DNA of 64,000 bases from positions 52,659 to 116,658 of the forward strand of contig CAZNCQ010000001.1 of NCBI GenBank assembly GCA_964571275.1, read 5' to 3'. Positions 47,179 to 56,994 of this stretch are shown here, piece by piece. Numbering within the stretch: the stretch's first letter is position 1; every line of letters begins with the position of its first letter. A program made the position numbers and the translations under genes. Source of the stretch: DASRQZ01 sp964571275. GTDB lineage: Bacteria; Myxococcota_A; Polyangia; Fen-1088. The notes below the pieces were generated by a model. The model was not told where the DNA came from and ran no database searches. It worked only from the letters and a program-made list of their open reading frames with translations.

Positions 47179-50100
47179 ATGATCGTGATTCCCTTCACCG
47201 CGCCCTCTGCGGCGTACGGCTGATAGCCGACGCCGGTGGCCTTGATCCCGAAGCTGACCTGGCCTCGCTTGACGGCGGCCGCCTGCTGAGCGGCTTCGAG
47301 CGCGGCCTTGATCGCCGGCACGTGAGCGTGGATCACGTTGTCGTAGATGTCCTTGGGGCTTCCCTTGGGTCCGGCTGACAGGCCACGGGCCGCGGCGCCG
47401 ACCGCGGCGCGAGCGTTGGCGAAGACGCCGGCCAGCGATGCGAGGTCGGGGACCTCCGGCCCGAACGACAGGCCGATCTGCCACTGGTTGGGATCGATCG
47501 CCGCCGTGAACGACAGCGGCCCGACGTTGGTCGAGAACTTCACGCCGAGATCGGTGGTGCCCTGGATCGACGTCGTGGTCCTCGAGGCGCTGTCCCTCGT
47601 CGTGAACTTCACGCCCTCGGTGTCGACGACCACCTGCTTGCCGTCCTTCACGATGTCGGGCGTTTTTCCGAACGCGACGAGCGTCGTGCGCCCGCGGCTC
47701 TCGGTCACGGAGATCGCCAGCGCGTCGGTCACGCCCTGCGCCGCGGCCGCCTTCACCTCGTCGGCCGTGTTCTTGGTCGGCAGCTCGTCTTTGGGCAGCG
47801 GCAGCCTCAGCTGGCTGGCGGCGTCGTGAATCAGCTCCAGGACGTGCTCGTCGGTGGCGACCACGAGCGAGGGCTGGTCGCGTCCCACCTCGCGCCGCAC
47901 CCGGCGGATCAGATCGGGCATGCTGACGGTGATGACGATGTCGGCCTTGTGAGCCGCCATCCACGCGAGCACGGCCTGGTTCTCGCTCGTCGTCACCGAG
48001 GGCGACGCCGTCGCCGCCGACGCGTCGAGGCCCGGCCCGAGCGGCCTGTTGACGTCGATGCCGATCGCTTTCAGGTCGCCGAGCGCGGGCGTCGCGGTCG
48101 CCTTGCCTCCGGTCGGATCGAACGTGAACGGTGCGGTCGTCGCGGGGAGTGTCAGGGGCGTGCGCGGGGCCGCCGGGCTCGCGTCGTCCTTTTGCACGGG
48201 CGCCTTCGACCCACGCGGGCCGCGGCTGCCGTCACCCGCGCCCGCGATGCTCCCGCCGCGACCGCGGAGCGACGCGTGATCGAACCAGCGCTCGACGGAA
48301 CGGCCGGAGACCACGTCGTCGGCGACGGCATCGGCTTGCCGCTCGAAGCGATCGCCCGCGCGCCCGACGCCGCCGTCCAGCTGGATACCGGCGCGCTGCT
48401 GAACGACGTGCGCGGCTTCGTGCGCGGCCAGGTGCAGGTCCGGCTGCGCTGCAAACGCGACGTCGCGGCCCGAGGTGAACGCGCGCGCGCCGATCGCGCG
48501 CGAGGCGTCCGCGGCCGCCCCACCCACGTGCGCACGGACGCCGGACACGTCGTACCGGCCGAACGAGCGCTGGATGACGTCACGGTATGGCAGCGGCGCG
48601 CCGTCACCGCCGAAGCCGTGCGCCGCCATCCTCTGGATCTCGTCGTCGTCGACGTCGCTCGAACGCCCCGTCCCCTTCTTCTGCACCGGCGCGGCCACCG
48701 CGGGCTCCGCCGTGGCCACCGGTTGCGAGCCGGCCTGGCTTGGCGGCGGCGGCAGGATCAGATCCAGGCTGTCGATGTGAAGCCCGACGAGCTTGATGTG
48801 GTCGCCGGTCTTGACGATGTTGACCTTGCTGTGGCCCACGTCGATCTTCGCGCCGCCGCGCTGAAGCGCCACCTTGTTGAGACCCGCGGTCAGATTGATG
48901 TCGTGGCCCTCGTGCGCCTCCCCGGAGAAGTAGATCCTGGTCCCCGCGGACACGGTCGCACCTTGGATGGTGAGCGGTTTCGCGGCGACCACCTCGAAGT
49001 AAGCGGCGCCGGAGGCGCGTTTGTACTGCACCCCCTTGGAAAAGAGCTCGCTCATTTGCGACTTCTTCGGGTCGTCCGGATCTTGAGCTTTGGTGAGCCC
49101 TCCCACCTTGATTGCCAGCGCCGCCAGCCCGCGAATATCCAGCGGCACGAAGATGCTCCCGTTCTTGAAGAGCAAATAGGCCCCGCCCAGGAAGGCCACC
49201 AGCCCCGAGATGAAGCTGTTCGTCCCGAGGAAGCGGATTTGACCGGTGGCGCCGTCGACCGTGAAGCCCTCGGTCGAAACCGGGAGACCCAGCGTCTTCA
49301 AGGAGCTGTACGACAGCTTGGGTTCGAAATCGATGACGGCGGCGGAGATGTTGCCGTCGACGATGTCGAGCAGCATCCCCATGACGGTGTTCGGCGCGAC
49401 GCTGATGCCCCCGTAGTTGCCCGGCAGCACCGGGACTTGCAGGTCGATCCGCGCGGTCTTCACCAGCCTGGCCGCTTCGACGTCTTCGTCGGCCTCCTGC
49501 GGGCTCAGCCGCGGGGGTGTTTTCGTCTTCTTGTCGAACGCCTCCTGCGCCGCGGCCTGCTTTGCCGCTGTCTCCTTCGCTTCGTCGGCGCCGGCGCGGT
49601 CCTTTTGCTGCTTCGTCGACACGTCGTCGACGTCCGCAGTCGCGCTCAACTCGCGAACGCTGGCGCTGGTCGGCGTGCCCGATTTGAAGCCGGCCTTGAT
49701 CTGCTTCGACGACGCGTGGATGGTGCCCTTGTAACTCGCGCTTTCGTCCTCGTATTTGAACGCGCCCGAGGCCGTCATCGATTGGGCTTCCACGCTCTCG
49801 AGCAAGCGGTTGGGATCCAGCTTCACCTTGACGGGCGCGGCCTTCGGGTCGCGCGTGCCGACGAAGCTGATATCCGCGCCGTCCACGGTATATTTTCGCT
49901 TCTTGTCGTCGGTGAAATCGACGTTGGCCTTGGCGTCGACTTCGGACGCCGTTATCTCCATCGCGCCTTTCCGCGGGCCTTGCGTCACCTCCCGCTCGGC
50001 GATGTCCTTGACCGTGATCTGGCCCTGGAGGCGATTCTTTTCGATGAAATCCAGCGCCGCGTCCAGCTTGGGCAAGGTGTCGGCCGAGATCAGACTCCGC

Positions 50101-53100
50101 GCGTTTTCGCTGCGCAGCCCCTGGAGCCGGCTGGCGTCGCCGGTGATCCGGACGAAATCAGCCGACAGGTTGTTCCCCGCTATCTTGCCGCCCCGAATAT
50201 CCAACGTCACCACAGGCGTTGCATTCGGATCCGGATCGGCGATCACCTGAACGAAGAGCGATTCGAAGTCGTGGCTCGACACGTCCTTGCCGGTCGGCGT
50301 GTCCTTGCCAACCAGCTTCAGCATCACGCGACCGACCTGCGGGATCGAGAGCTCCGCGGAGACGGTGCCGCGAGCGACGACCCGCCCGTCCTTGACGCCG
50401 ACCTCGACGTCGGTGGCGCGGGCCTTGAAGTCGGTCTTTTCCTCGATGGCCTTGATCGCGATCTTGGCTGCGGCCGCGACCTGGGGAGGCAGCGCCTCGA
50501 CCTGCGAGAGGATCGCCTTGAAGAGCGCCTTCCGCTTCTCTTCGTCGCCGGCCTGGGTGATGTTCACGCGGTCGGAGACGGCCTTGGCGCCGGTGGCAGC
50601 CGAGCCCAGGCCGCCGGTCGCCGCCGCCGCGTTGCCCTCGTGGCCGGCGTTGGCCGCGGCGGCGGCAGCGGCGGCGCCCGCCGCCATCTCTCGTGCGGCA
50701 ACCGAGGTCGGGGCTGGCACCACCGCCGCCTGGAAGGCCGGCTCGACGATGAAGAGCGCATCGCCGTCGTTCACCGTGGCGGTGAACTTGTCGAAGAACA
50801 CCTCGGACGCCGCCTGGGTGTCGATGCCCCTGAAGCCCTGGATGTTCACATGAACCTTGCCGAGCGCGGGGACGTCAAACGACGCGTCGAGCTGACCCTG
50901 GACGCGCATGTCGCCGTTCTTGTCGTTGACGTCGACCTTGATGTCGCTGATCGAGACGTCGCCGGTGCCGCTGACACCGTTGACGGCAAACTTATCAATG
51001 GCGAGCACCGCCTGCTGCACCTCCTCGGGGAGGAACTTGATGTTGGCGACCAGCGCCTTCTCCAGATCCTCCAGGTTCTTGAGGTTGCCGTGCGCCGCGA
51101 TCTTCTTCGCCTTGAAGACGTACCGGCTCGCCGCGACGATGTCCTGATCCTGCTCGGCGGTGATCGACGCCGCGGCGGTGCCTTGCGGTCCGAGCAGGTT
51201 GACCACCAGGCGGTCGAAGCCGATCGCCTTGGGACCGCCGTTGGTATTGCCGCGCTCGCGAAAGTTCGTGACGGTGACGTCGAGCGACCCGACCTTGCCC
51301 AGCGCTACCTTGCCCGTGATCTGGCCCTGGATCGTCTCCTCGCCGGTCGGATCCAGCTTGACCTCGACCCCTTTCAACGTGACGTACGCGTTGAGGGTCA
51401 ACGAAGTCGCCGCGACCAGATCGCTGACACGCTTGACGACCGGCGGAAGCGACCCGGTCGAACGCTTCAAGACCTCAGCCAGCGCGCTGACGCTGCTGCC
51501 GGAGCCCCTGACCGTGAGCGTGTCGATCTTGAAATCCTGACCGGGCTTCTCGCCTGCGACCTTCTTCCCGATATCCTCGTCTTTGATGATCGCCTTGATC
51601 CCGCTCGCGCTGATGCTGGCGGCGATCTGTCCGCCGTAAGAGATCGTCGCAACGAACGTCTGAACGGACGCGTTCGTGAGCGACCCCATTCCGTCGACCG
51701 CGATGCCCTTGAGATCGAGGAGGGCGGTCGTGCCGGGCGATCGGCCCGCGAGCTCGATGGTGAGATCGCTGCCGATCTTGAAGGCGCCACCCTCGGCGGC
51801 TTTTGCCGAGACGTTGCCGCGCAGGCCGGCGTAGATCCCCAGCTTCTGGATCGCGGGCAGCGCGCCCGAGATCCACCTCGGCAACTTGCCGAGCTGTTCA
51901 TTGAAAGCCCGGATGATCGCCCGCAGGTCGCCCTGGACCTCGAACTTGAACGCGGCGTCACCGCTGGTCACCGTGCCCTGCGTGTCGGCCGCCGCGTGCC
52001 CGGACACGTCGGTCAGCATGACCGACGCCAGAAACTTGCCGTTCGTGTCGTTGAGGAGCGCGTGCAAGTTCTCGAACGTGGCGGCGCTCTTGGACCCGAC
52101 AGGGGTGTCGTCGAGCCCATAGGGCCTGGAGCCACCACCTGGCTGGGGTCCCAGGACCGACCCGAGCGTCTGTTGCTGGAGACCGCCGCGGAGTCCCTTG
52201 AGCTCGACTGAGAGCACGCCCAGCGTCGGGACGGCGACGGTGACCGACAGGTTGCCGTGCACCTCGGTGTCGAGCCCGGTCTTCGAGACGCCGACGTCGG
52301 TGAGGACCGTGTCGGCCTTCACCGTGTCGGGGTCGACACCCGCCTTCCGCAACACACCCACCGCCGTCGCGGCCTTGTCACGAACCAGGGGAGAGGCCAG
52401 CAACGCCTTGACCACCTCCGGCTCGCCGTGGACCGCGAACCGGGCGATGTGCCCATTGAAGTCATTGCCACCAGCGGACGTTCCGGCGACGGAGGCCGTG
52501 AATCCGTCGATCATCACCCACGCCACCACCTTGTCGCCGGTGGACACCGTGGCCACAAAGTGATCGAACCCCGCGGGACCAACGCCGGTGCCCGCGCTGC
52601 CCGTGGCGACCCGGGCGTGCACGCCATCGATCTCGACGTCGATGTGACTGTTGGGCGGCAGGGCGAACGGCGCCGGGTTCTCGAGCAGGCGCGTATCGGA
52701 CGGCGGCGAAAGGCTGCTGCCGATCTTGTCGAGGTTGAAACGGCCCTGGCCGATCTTGACGCTCGAAAAGGTGAGAGGGGGCGTGCCCTGAAAGACCAGC
52801 TCTTGCCCCGTCGGATGGCCGAGCCACGGATCGAGCGAGGGGACCCTGTCGATCAAAACGGGTACCGGGGCCGCGCCCGGATAGACCAGGTTGGTCAGCG
52901 TCGCGCCGTCGAACGGCACGTCGAGGAGCCATACGCCGGTGGTCGGATGGTCGGCCACGGACCTGAAATGAGACAGCTCGATGGCCTCGCAGGTCAGCTC
53001 CTGCACCGTCGGATAACCGAGCCGGTACTCGAGGAAATGGACATTGTTGACCTTGGTCCGGCCGACATCGAGGGTGACGACGAGCGACGACGGCACGCGG

Positions 53101-54023
53101 CCGGCCGCCACGGACGGCAAAACGTCGCGGATCTCGACGTCGATGTTGACCTCGTTCAGCACCACCTGGTCGCACGAGAAGCCGCCCTTCTGGATCCCGA
53201 CCAGCATGAGCTTGGCGGCGTAGAGGTGCGCCGTCGCCGCGAAGAAATCGATGTGGATGCGAACCGGGTTCGAGCCCCGGGTCGCCTTGTCGAACTTGAG
53301 CGGATCGAGGAAGTCGAGCCCGTAGTCGCGCAGGAAGGGGTGAGCGCTGACGGCGCCGTCCAGCATCGCCTGCAGGTAATAGAGCGCCTTCCCGAGATCG
53401 AGCTCCGCGTCGAGCGTGCCTTTCTCGGCGTCGAAGCCCGTCTCCGCCTTCAGCTTCTTTACGACCGCCTCTTCGAGATCGCTGAACGAGAAGCCCTGGA
53501 CCGGGGCTCCCACGGCCCTTCCCGTCGGATGCGCCACGCCGCCGGCCACCACCGTGCGCGCCGCGCGATCGGCCTCGCGCTCGAGCGCGTCGGACGGCGT
53601 GCCGCCGAAGGCGAGCACGGCGGCTTCGTCGCCCGCGTTGCGATGCTGCAGGGTGTGCGCGATCTCGTGCGCGACGACGAGCGGCGACGGATCGGGCTCA
53701 CCAAACACGATCCGCTGACCGACGGCGAAGGCGCTGGTGCCGTGCGCGCTGGCCGCGGTGCTCGCCTTGGGACCGGTGTACGCGCGCACGTCGTCCAGAG
53801 ATCGCCCGAAGCCGGCCTCCATGCGCGCCCGGTGGGGCAGCGGCACCGGCGGCCCGAAGTCCGGTTCGTCGGCCGACGGGCCGGCGTCCTTGGCGCGATC
53901 GGTTTTGGCGGCGGCCTTGGCGCTCGCCTTGGCGGTCGTCTTAGCGCTCGTCTTAGCGCTCAGGGGGCGCCGGGCGGGCGCCGCAGCCTTCGGTTTCTTC
54001 GTCGGTGGAGCTAGGCTGGCCAT
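47154..54023 (-). CDS. Giant protein with two DUF4157 domains, candidate eCIS cargo
   Basis: A 2,289-residue protein reading towards its toxin neighbour. It opens with a Lys/Ala/Thr-rich tail, then a first DUF4157 domain (RMEAGFGRSLDDVRAYTG, HEIAH at 119-123). Residues about 200-1800 are a long, repetitive, beta-rich region of alternating polar and hydrophobic strands with recurring 'xVxGxGxVxxxDFxV' patterns, similar in style to AsmA/TamB-like groove proteins (comparison by eye only). A second DUF4157 domain (FGRYDVSGVRAHVGGAA, HEAAH at 1868-1872) is followed by 400 residues with a helical part and a beta-rich end closing in ATFSVTF. The start is ATG 54023; an upstream in-frame extension to 54134 looks non-coding. 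A toxin activity cannot be assigned. The gene seems to be two cargo proteins fused in tandem. Confidence 0.75.
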   Translation of the reverse strand: MASLAPPTKKPKAAAPARRPLSAKTSAKTTAKASAKAAAKTDRAKDAGPSADEPDFGPPVPLPHRARMEAGFGRSLDDVRAYTGPKASTAASAHGTSAFAVGQRIVFGEPDPSPLVVAHEIAHTLQHRNAGDEAAVLAFGGTPSDALEREADRAARTVVAGGVAHPTGRAVGAPVQGFSFSDLEEAVVKKLKAETGFDAEKGTLDAELDLGKALYYLQAMLDGAVSAHPFLRDYGLDFLDPLKFDKATRGSNPVRIHIDFFAATAHLYAAKLMLVGIQKGGFSCDQVVLNEVNIDVEIRDVLPSVAAGRVPSSLVVTLDVGRTKVNNVHFLEYRLGYPTVQELTCEAIELSHFRSVADHPTTGVWLLDVPFDGATLTNLVYPGAAPVPVLIDRVPSLDPWLGHPTGQELVFQGTPPLTFSSVKIGQGRFNLDKIGSSLSPPSDTRLLENPAPFALPPNSHIDVEIDGVHARVATGSAGTGVGPAGFDHFVATVSTGDKVVAWVMIDGFTASVAGTSAGGNDFNGHIARFAVHGEPEVVKALLASPLVRDKAATAVGVLRKAGVDPDTVKADTVLTDVGVSKTGLDTEVHGNLSVTVAVPTLGVLSVELKGLRGGLQQQTLGSVLGPQPGGGSRPYGLDDTPVGSKSAATFENLHALLNDTNGKFLASVMLTDVSGHAAADTQGTVTSGDAAFKFEVQGDLRAIIRAFNEQLGKLPRWISGALPAIQKLGIYAGLRGNVSAKAAEGGAFKIGSDLTIELAGRSPGTTALLDLKGIAVDGMGSLTNASVQTFVATISYGGQIAASISASGIKAIIKDEDIGKKVAGEKPGQDFKIDTLTVRGSGSSVSALAEVLKRSTGSLPPVVKRVSDLVAATSLTLNAYVTLKGVEVKLDPTGEETIQGQITGKVALGKVGSLDVTVTNFRERGNTNGGPKAIGFDRLVVNLLGPQGTAAASITAEQDQDIVAASRYVFKAKKIAAHGNLKNLEDLEKALVANIKFLPEEVQQAVLAIDKFAVNGVSGTGDVSISDIKVDVNDKNGDMRVQGQLDASFDVPALGKVHVNIQGFRGIDTQAASEVFFDKFTATVNDGDALFIVEPAFQAAVVPAPTSVAAREMAAGAAAAAAAANAGHEGNAAAATGGLGSAATGAKAVSDRVNITQAGDEEKRKALFKAILSQVEALPPQVAAAAKIAIKAIEEKTDFKARATDVEVGVKDGRVVARGTVSAELSIPQVGRVMLKLVGKDTPTGKDVSSHDFESLFVQVIADPDPNATPVVTLDIRGGKIAGNNLSADFVRITGDASRLQGLRSENARSLISADTLPKLDAALDFIEKNRLQGQITVKDIAEREVTQGPRKGAMEITASEVDAKANVDFTDDKKRKYTVDGADISFVGTRDPKAAPVKVKLDPNRLLESVEAQSMTASGAFKYEDESASYKGTIHASSKQIKAGFKSGTPTSASVRELSATADVDDVSTKQQKDRAGADEAKETAAKQAAAQEAFDKKTKTPPRLSPQEADEDVEAARLVKTARIDLQVPVLPGNYGGISVAPNTVMGMLLDIVDGNISAAVIDFEPKLSYSSLKTLGLPVSTEGFTVDGATGQIRFLGTNSFISGLVAFLGGAYLLFKNGSIFVPLDIRGLAALAIKVGGLTKAQDPDDPKKSQMSELFSKGVQYKRASGAAYFEVVAAKPLTIQGATVSAGTRIYFSGEAHEGHDINLTAGLNKVALQRGGAKIDVGHSKVNIVKTGDHIKLVGLHIDSLDLILPPPPSQAGSQPVATAEPAVAAPVQKKGTGRSSDVDDDEIQRMAAHGFGGDGAPLPYRDVIQRSFGRYDVSGVRAHVGGAAADASRAIGARAFTSGRDVAFAAQPDLHLAAHEAAHVVQQRAGIQLDGGVGRAGDRFERQADAVADDVVSGRSVERWFDHASLRGRGGSIAGAGDGSRGPRGSKAPVQKDDASPAAPRTPLTLPATTAPFTFDPTGGKATATPALGDLKAIGIDVNRPLGPGLDASAATASPSVTTSENQAVLAWMAAHKADIVITVSMPDLIRRVRREVGRDQPSLVVATDEHVLELIHDAASQLRLPLPKDELPTKNTADEVKAAAAQGVTDALAISVTESRGRTTLVAFGKTPDIVKDGKQVVVDTEGVKFTTRDSASRTTTSIQGTTDLGVKFSTNVGPLSFTAAIDPNQWQIGLSFGPEVPDLASLAGVFANARAAVGAAARGLSAGPKGSPKDIYDNVIHAHVPAIKAALEAAQQAAAVKRGQVSFGIKATGVGYQPYAAEGAVKGITIMATFSVTF

Positions 54024-54297
54024 CGTTCGCCGCAGTCCCCCTGTCCCCTTTCGCGATGACGAGGCACAGTAGCCTGGCGCGTCGACCGAAGGCAAGCTGG
54101 GGATCTCGCCAACCTGGCCCCCCGACAGTACCAAGTACCAGATCGTCGTCCGCGCCGAGCAACTGGAGAAGGGCCTGCCTGTCTACCGAACAGGGGAGTT
54201 TCTGCCTTTTTTGAGCAGTGGACGACCCCGGCGGACACTAATGCTGGGGCGGATTCATGAGAACGCGTTTCTCGGGCGCGGAATGACGGGGGCACCA
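54024..54297. other. Divergent intergenic region
   Basis: About 270 bp between the start of the giant DUF4157 gene (- strand) and the propeller lipoprotein (+ strand). It must hold the promoters of both. A short inverted repeat (CCTGT-7-ACAGG, 54178-54194) is followed 12 nt later by six T (54207-54212), but too far apart for a normal terminator. I see no convincing -35/-10 pair. Confidence 0.5.
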
Positions 54298-55404
54298 ATG
54301 CAGCGGGAACACCACGAGCTGAACAACGCGACGAGACCTGTCGCACTATTGCTGGCGTTTCTCTCGGCGTGCAGTACGAGTGTCGGTGCCGGTGCGGACG
54401 CCGCTGCCAGTGCTGACGCCGGTGCCGGAACGGCCTTCCCTGCAGCTGACGCCATGGCCATTGCGTCGGACTCGACGGGAACAAAGCTCGTCGTCGTGGG
54501 CGTGGGCGGGGGGATCTGGACATCGACCGACGGAGGCAGCACCTGGATCGAGCGAGCTCCTTCCGGGCTCGCGCACATTCAGCAATGGATGTCCGTTGCG
54601 TCCGACTCTACGGGGACGAACCTGGTTGCGGTGGTCAATGGTTTCTATGACCGCCCGGAGGACGACCCGGCGGCGTTCAGCGGCGATGTTTGGACATCGA
54701 CCGACAGCGGAGCCACCTGGACCGACCAGACAGCGTCGAGTCCCGCCCACGGCCAAGAGTGGAAGTCCGTTGCGTCGGATTCGTCGGGAACGAAGCTGGT
54801 GGCTGTTTCGGTCGGCGCCATTTGGACGTCGACCGACGCGGGCGTGACCTGGACCAACAGGACAGAGGCTTCGACGGGCATGGGCCGACAGGGCTGGACG
54901 GCGGTGGCATCAGATGCGACGGGGACCAACCTGGTCGCGGTGGGCTACGGCGCCGGCGTCTGGGCTTCGAATGACGGTGGTGCGACGTGGACGGACCGGA
55001 CACCTGTCGATCCCAGGTGGCAAGCTGCCTACGGTGACCAGATGGAAGGGTGGTCTTCCGTTGCGTCCGACACGATGGGGACCAAGCTTGTCGCGGCCGT
55101 CGACACCGGGGACATCTGGACGTCGGCTGACGGTGGCGTCACCTGGAGCGATACCGGCCCCGCGTCGTCGTGGGAAGTGTGGACTTCGGTGGCGTCGAAT
55201 TCGACCGGGACGAACCTGGTTGCGATCGCCGAGCTCGTGAACGGCGACAACAGTCATGTCTGGACGTCGACGAACGGCGGTCGGACCTGGACTGATCAGA
55301 GCGCCGCCAGCCCAACGGCAAGCGGACCCTGGACCGCAGTCGCGTCCAACGCGGCCGGAGATCACCTGGTCGCGATCGGACGCGGCGTCATCTGGGTGAA
55401 CTAG
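54298..55404 (+). CDS. Asp-box (BNR) beta-propeller lipoprotein
   Basis: About 368 residues. The N-terminus has a hydrophobic segment PVALLLAFLSAC whose LSAC is a lipobox, followed by an Ala/Asp/Gly-rich spacer. Six Asp-box motifs (SxDxGxTW) are visible as STDGGSTW, STDSGATW, STDAGVTW, SNDGGATW, SADGGVTW and STNGGRTW, about 50-60 residues apart, with 'SDSTGTKLVAV'-type strands between them. This is a BNR/sialidase-like propeller without the catalytic arginines and acids of true sialidases, so it is more likely a binding or photosynthesis-stability-like fold than an enzyme. ATG 54298 has a run of five G 5 nt upstream; upstream starts (TTG 54211, ATG 54241, ATG 54283) would give an unusually long tail before the signal peptide. 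Confidence 0.8.
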   Translation: MQREHHELNNATRPVALLLAFLSACSTSVGAGADAAASADAGAGTAFPAADAMAIASDSTGTKLVVVGVGGGIWTSTDGGSTWIERAPSGLAHIQQWMSVASDSTGTNLVAVVNGFYDRPEDDPAAFSGDVWTSTDSGATWTDQTASSPAHGQEWKSVASDSSGTKLVAVSVGAIWTSTDAGVTWTNRTEASTGMGRQGWTAVASDATGTNLVAVGYGAGVWASNDGGATWTDRTPVDPRWQAAYGDQMEGWSSVASDTMGTKLVAAVDTGDIWTSADGGVTWSDTGPASSWEVWTSVASNSTGTNLVAIAELVNGDNSHVWTSTNGGRTWTDQSAASPTASGPWTAVASNAAGDHLVAIGRGVIWVN

Positions 55405-55451
55405 TCGTCGTCCTGATGGTCGTCGCCATCGGCGGGTGCGGAGGGAAGTTG

Positions 55452-56771
55452 GTGAGAGCGCGCGTATCGAGGCCAGGAATCGACGCACTGACCCTGCTGG
55501 CCGCGCTCTCGTCGTGTGGCGGGTCGGGCAATCAAGCCACTCCGCCGCTGCCGAGCCTGTTCTTCGCGACGACGACGATGGCCCCGAACGGGGACGCGTA
55601 CGACGGGCCCGCGGTCGTCGAACGAAGCGTGGCGGGCGAGCTGGTGCTGGCGTTCGCCGCCGACACGGCGAATGGCGGCGTACTGCCCCGGCACGCAACC
55701 ATCGACGGCGTCGGCCCCACTGCGTTTCCGGTGGGCGCGCAGGTGTGGCTGAAGAAGACCCCCGTGGTGGAGCCGCTGCAGCCGTCCATAACGACCCAGT
55801 TCGCGACCATGTCGCTCGCAGTGCTCACGGAGAAGGAGGGGACTCTGCTTCTGGGTGTCGAGAAAGGCCCCGACGCCGCCAGCATGGCCGCGATGGCGCT
55901 GGTTCCGCTGCAGGTGAAGGGAACGACCCGCCATCCTCAGTCGAACCCATGCGCCAGCGTCGCGCTCGAGACCACGACCTTCGACGTGTCGGCGGATTCG
56001 CCTTTGGCGATCAGCGATGGCGACACGCGCGTCGCGCGCATCGGCGGCATCGACTACGATCTCGGTCTCGCCGCCCGCCGCCTCGACATCGACGTGTCGA
56101 CCGCCAAGTGTGATGTGAGCCCCGGCATCGTGTTCGAGCTTTCGGTCCGGGCGCACGACCTCGGTCCCCTCATCGCAACACTCGGGCACGGAGAGACGCC
56201 GGCCTGCGCGCTCGGTAACGACAAGCTCGAGGGGGTTTGGATCATGCTCTCCGGTCTAGCACCGGGCGACTCCGTCGATGCGCCAGTTGCCTATACGAAG
56301 CGCGGCGCCCGCGAGGGATCCGACTGCTTCGATTTCTCGGTCCAGCTGTTTTCCCCCGAGCCGGGCCTGCCGCTGCCGTCCGTCGAAGTATGTGTGCCGC
56401 CCGGCTCGCTCGCCGAGCCAAGCAAAGGCCAGGAGCTATGGGCGACCATCCTGGCTAACGGGATCAGCGCCCTGCGCCGGGCGAACCGTGGCGATCTGAT
56501 CGCCGCGTCGATCGTCACCTCGGGAGGGAACGTGACCTCGGCGCAAATCAGCGACGCGTTGGGCATGCCGGTCGATATGCATCCAGGGTGCTTGTATGCA
56601 GAAGTGGATTCGGCGGACGTGCTCTACCAACACCAGCTCTTGGAGGTCGCCTTCGGCGCGCCGACCCCCGTCGTCGTCGGCAGCCAGCAGCACGGCGTGG
56701 TCTCGACCGGCGCGACCGACTACGACGTCTGGGTCCAGGACGGCGGGTGGATCACGATCGTCGCCCGGTGA
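55452..56771 (+). CDS. Hypothetical lipoprotein
   Basis: About 439 residues. From GTG 55452 (GGAGGGAAG just upstream) the protein starts with a basic tip and a hydrophobic segment ALTLLAALSSC, whose LSSC is a lipobox; an ATG at 55416 would add 12 residues with another Cys and a poorer signal. The mature protein is a mix of beta strands and loops with five Cys residues that could pair outside the cytoplasm (for example SNPCASV, AKCDVSPG, TPACALG, SDCFDFSV, VEVCVPPG). Recognisable fold: none. It starts 47 nt after the propeller lipoprotein and may be co-transcribed with it. Confidence 0.65.
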   Translation: MRARVSRPGIDALTLLAALSSCGGSGNQATPPLPSLFFATTTMAPNGDAYDGPAVVERSVAGELVLAFAADTANGGVLPRHATIDGVGPTAFPVGAQVWLKKTPVVEPLQPSITTQFATMSLAVLTEKEGTLLLGVEKGPDAASMAAMALVPLQVKGTTRHPQSNPCASVALETTTFDVSADSPLAISDGDTRVARIGGIDYDLGLAARRLDIDVSTAKCDVSPGIVFELSVRAHDLGPLIATLGHGETPACALGNDKLEGVWIMLSGLAPGDSVDAPVAYTKRGAREGSDCFDFSVQLFSPEPGLPLPSVEVCVPPGSLAEPSKGQELWATILANGISALRRANRGDLIAASIVTSGGNVTSAQISDALGMPVDMHPGCLYAEVDSADVLYQHQLLEVAFGAPTPVVVGSQQHGVVSTGATDYDVWVQDGGWITIVAR

Positions 56772-56990
56772 CTTCACGTTGTTGGACGGACCGCCGGGGA
56801 CGAGTAAGCGGTCGTCGTCGAGCCACAGGTCCTCTGCCAGAATCTGCGCCAGGACCGTGCTCGCGCCGCCCGAAGTCGGGAGCGCATTCAGCGCCACGCT
56901 CCCGCGGGCGGTCCCGTAGCAAAGAACGCCGTCGCCGTAGACGAGCGCAGAGGTGGTCTCGAGGTCACCGCGCTGTCCCTGGACGGTGTG
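56770..56990 (-). pseudogene. Remnant of a beta-propeller-like protein
   Basis: On the - strand, one frame reads DLETTSALVYGDGVLCYG, then SVALNALPTSGGASTVLAQ and EDLWLDDDRLLVPGGP. This matches the blade rhythm 'xLxYGDGxxY-xxxGxVxxLPxxGGxxxxLA-xxxxxLxLDxxxLL' of the propeller lipoproteins common in Myxococcota. It is cut by a stop (TAA) at 56991-56993, has no start, and its other end runs into the lipoprotein gene at 56771, so only a piece is left. Identification is by eye. Confidence 0.4.
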
Positions 56991-56994
56991 TTAG

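Noticed and set aside
47826..52211. 1,461-codon open frame on the + strand across the giant DUF4157 gene
   Set aside because: Arg/Asp/Gly/Leu-rich with no domains; a shadow of the - strand gene caused by high GC in third positions.
54520..55300. Sialidase activity from Asp-boxes
   Set aside because: Asp-boxes mark the fold only; the arginine triad and catalytic acid/tyrosine of sialidases are not visible.
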